This document shows positions 5,534 to 5,669 of a DNA stretch of 5,669 nucleotides, one piece after another. The DNA comes from JADFQT01 sp047516825 (GTDB taxonomy: Bacteria > Chloroflexota > Dehalococcoidia > Lucifugimonadales > UBA3495). Each line of letters opens with the position of its first letter. The first letter of the stretch is position 1. Below the pieces are notes generated by a model that saw only the letters and a program-made list of their open reading frames with translations, did no database searches and was not told where the DNA came from. The stretch is from NCBI GenBank assembly GCA_047516825.1, contig JAKZUA010000172.1, positions 1 through 5,669 on the forward strand, given 5' to 3'. Both the position numbers and the translations under genes were made by a program.

Positions 5534-5669
5534 GGCTCTTCCGCACTTTTGGTGAAAGCTATGGGAAGGAGGCATCGGGGTAAGCTGTTCTCCATAGGAC
5601 GATTTAGTTCTACGGGAGGACGTGATGGGAGGGGAGCCCTTGTGCCCGAGCCCAAAGGTGTGGCGGCTG
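5534..5669. mobile_element. Putative left end of an ISL3-family insertion sequence (partial)
   Basis: GGCTCTTCCG at 5534-5543, followed by CACTTTTGGTG, closely resembles the terminal inverted repeat of ISL3-family elements. From memory, the corynebacterial IS31831/IS1207 group starts GGCTCTTCCGTTTTTAGAGTG. ISL3 elements duplicate 8 bases, which predicts TTGAAAGT (5526-5533) as the target copy on this side. The remaining 126 bases contain no recognisable transposase, which would fit the non-coding lead-in of such an element. One frame is open from ATG 5561 to the window edge (36 codons), but the peptide is not recognised. With only one end visible and recall as the sole comparison, this stays tentative. 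Confidence 0.4.

Noticed and set aside
5398..5655. 85-codon frame on the - strand across the asd end and the downstream gap
   Set aside because: It overlaps the asd C-terminus, has a composition typical of non-coding translation, and spans the putative IS boundary. No family was recognised.
5561..5669. Frame open from ATG 5561 to the window end, preceded by GGTGA at 5551-5555
   Set aside because: The 36 visible residues are basic and Gly-rich with no recognisable motif. It does not match a DapA N-terminus and lies just inside the putative IS end. It is too short to support as a gene.

Overview
This 5.7 kb window carries four intact housekeeping genes, all on the + strand: rpsO (ribosomal protein S15), pnp (polynucleotide phosphorylase), dapB (4-hydroxy-tetrahydrodipicolinate reductase) and asd (aspartate-semialdehyde dehydrogenase). 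Both edges look like insertion-sequence DNA. The left edge is the C-terminus and terminal repeat of an ISAs1-family transposase. The right edge begins with a motif resembling the end of an ISL3-family element. The DNA is GC-rich, the genes are tightly packed, and the intergenic repeats (GTCATTGCGAG-type, TTCGAC..GCTCA-type, GTCATTCCGGCG-type) are of kinds I associate with Chloroflexota, Dehalococcoidia in particular, and with some deltaproteobacteria. An uncultivated Chloroflexota bacterium is my best guess, with moderate to low confidence.

Layout. Positions 1-140 are the end of the ISAs1-like element. Positions 141-430 hold no gene but are crowded with three kinds of palindromic repeat. A near-consensus sigma-70-type promoter (433-461) then drives rpsO (505-771), with pnp following after a 104-base gap that shows no strong hairpin. 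After pnp comes a 306-base gap. It contains a 79-bp palindromic repeat (3342-3420), a strong intrinsic terminator (3446-3488) and the leader of dapB. dapB (start revised to ATG 3564) and asd (TTG start at 4389) are 36 bases apart and probably form an operon. About 110 bases of unassigned DNA follow asd, and then the putative ISL3-like end runs to the window edge.

Function. rpsO-pnp is a widely conserved pair linking the small ribosomal subunit with RNA turnover. Here PNPase carries an extra tail of about 100 residues rich in Gly, Pro and Arg, and a diverged S1 domain. asd and dapB make two steps of the diaminopimelate/lysine pathway: Asd makes aspartate semialdehyde, DapA (not in the window) condenses it with pyruvate, and DapB reduces the product. 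The terminator separates the two transcription units.

I do not see a previously undescribed system here. The points most worth a second look are the DapB active-site change (PSGT to PSGF), the PNPase tail and S1 divergence, the nest of repeats packed against the rpsO promoter, and the possible IS at each end.
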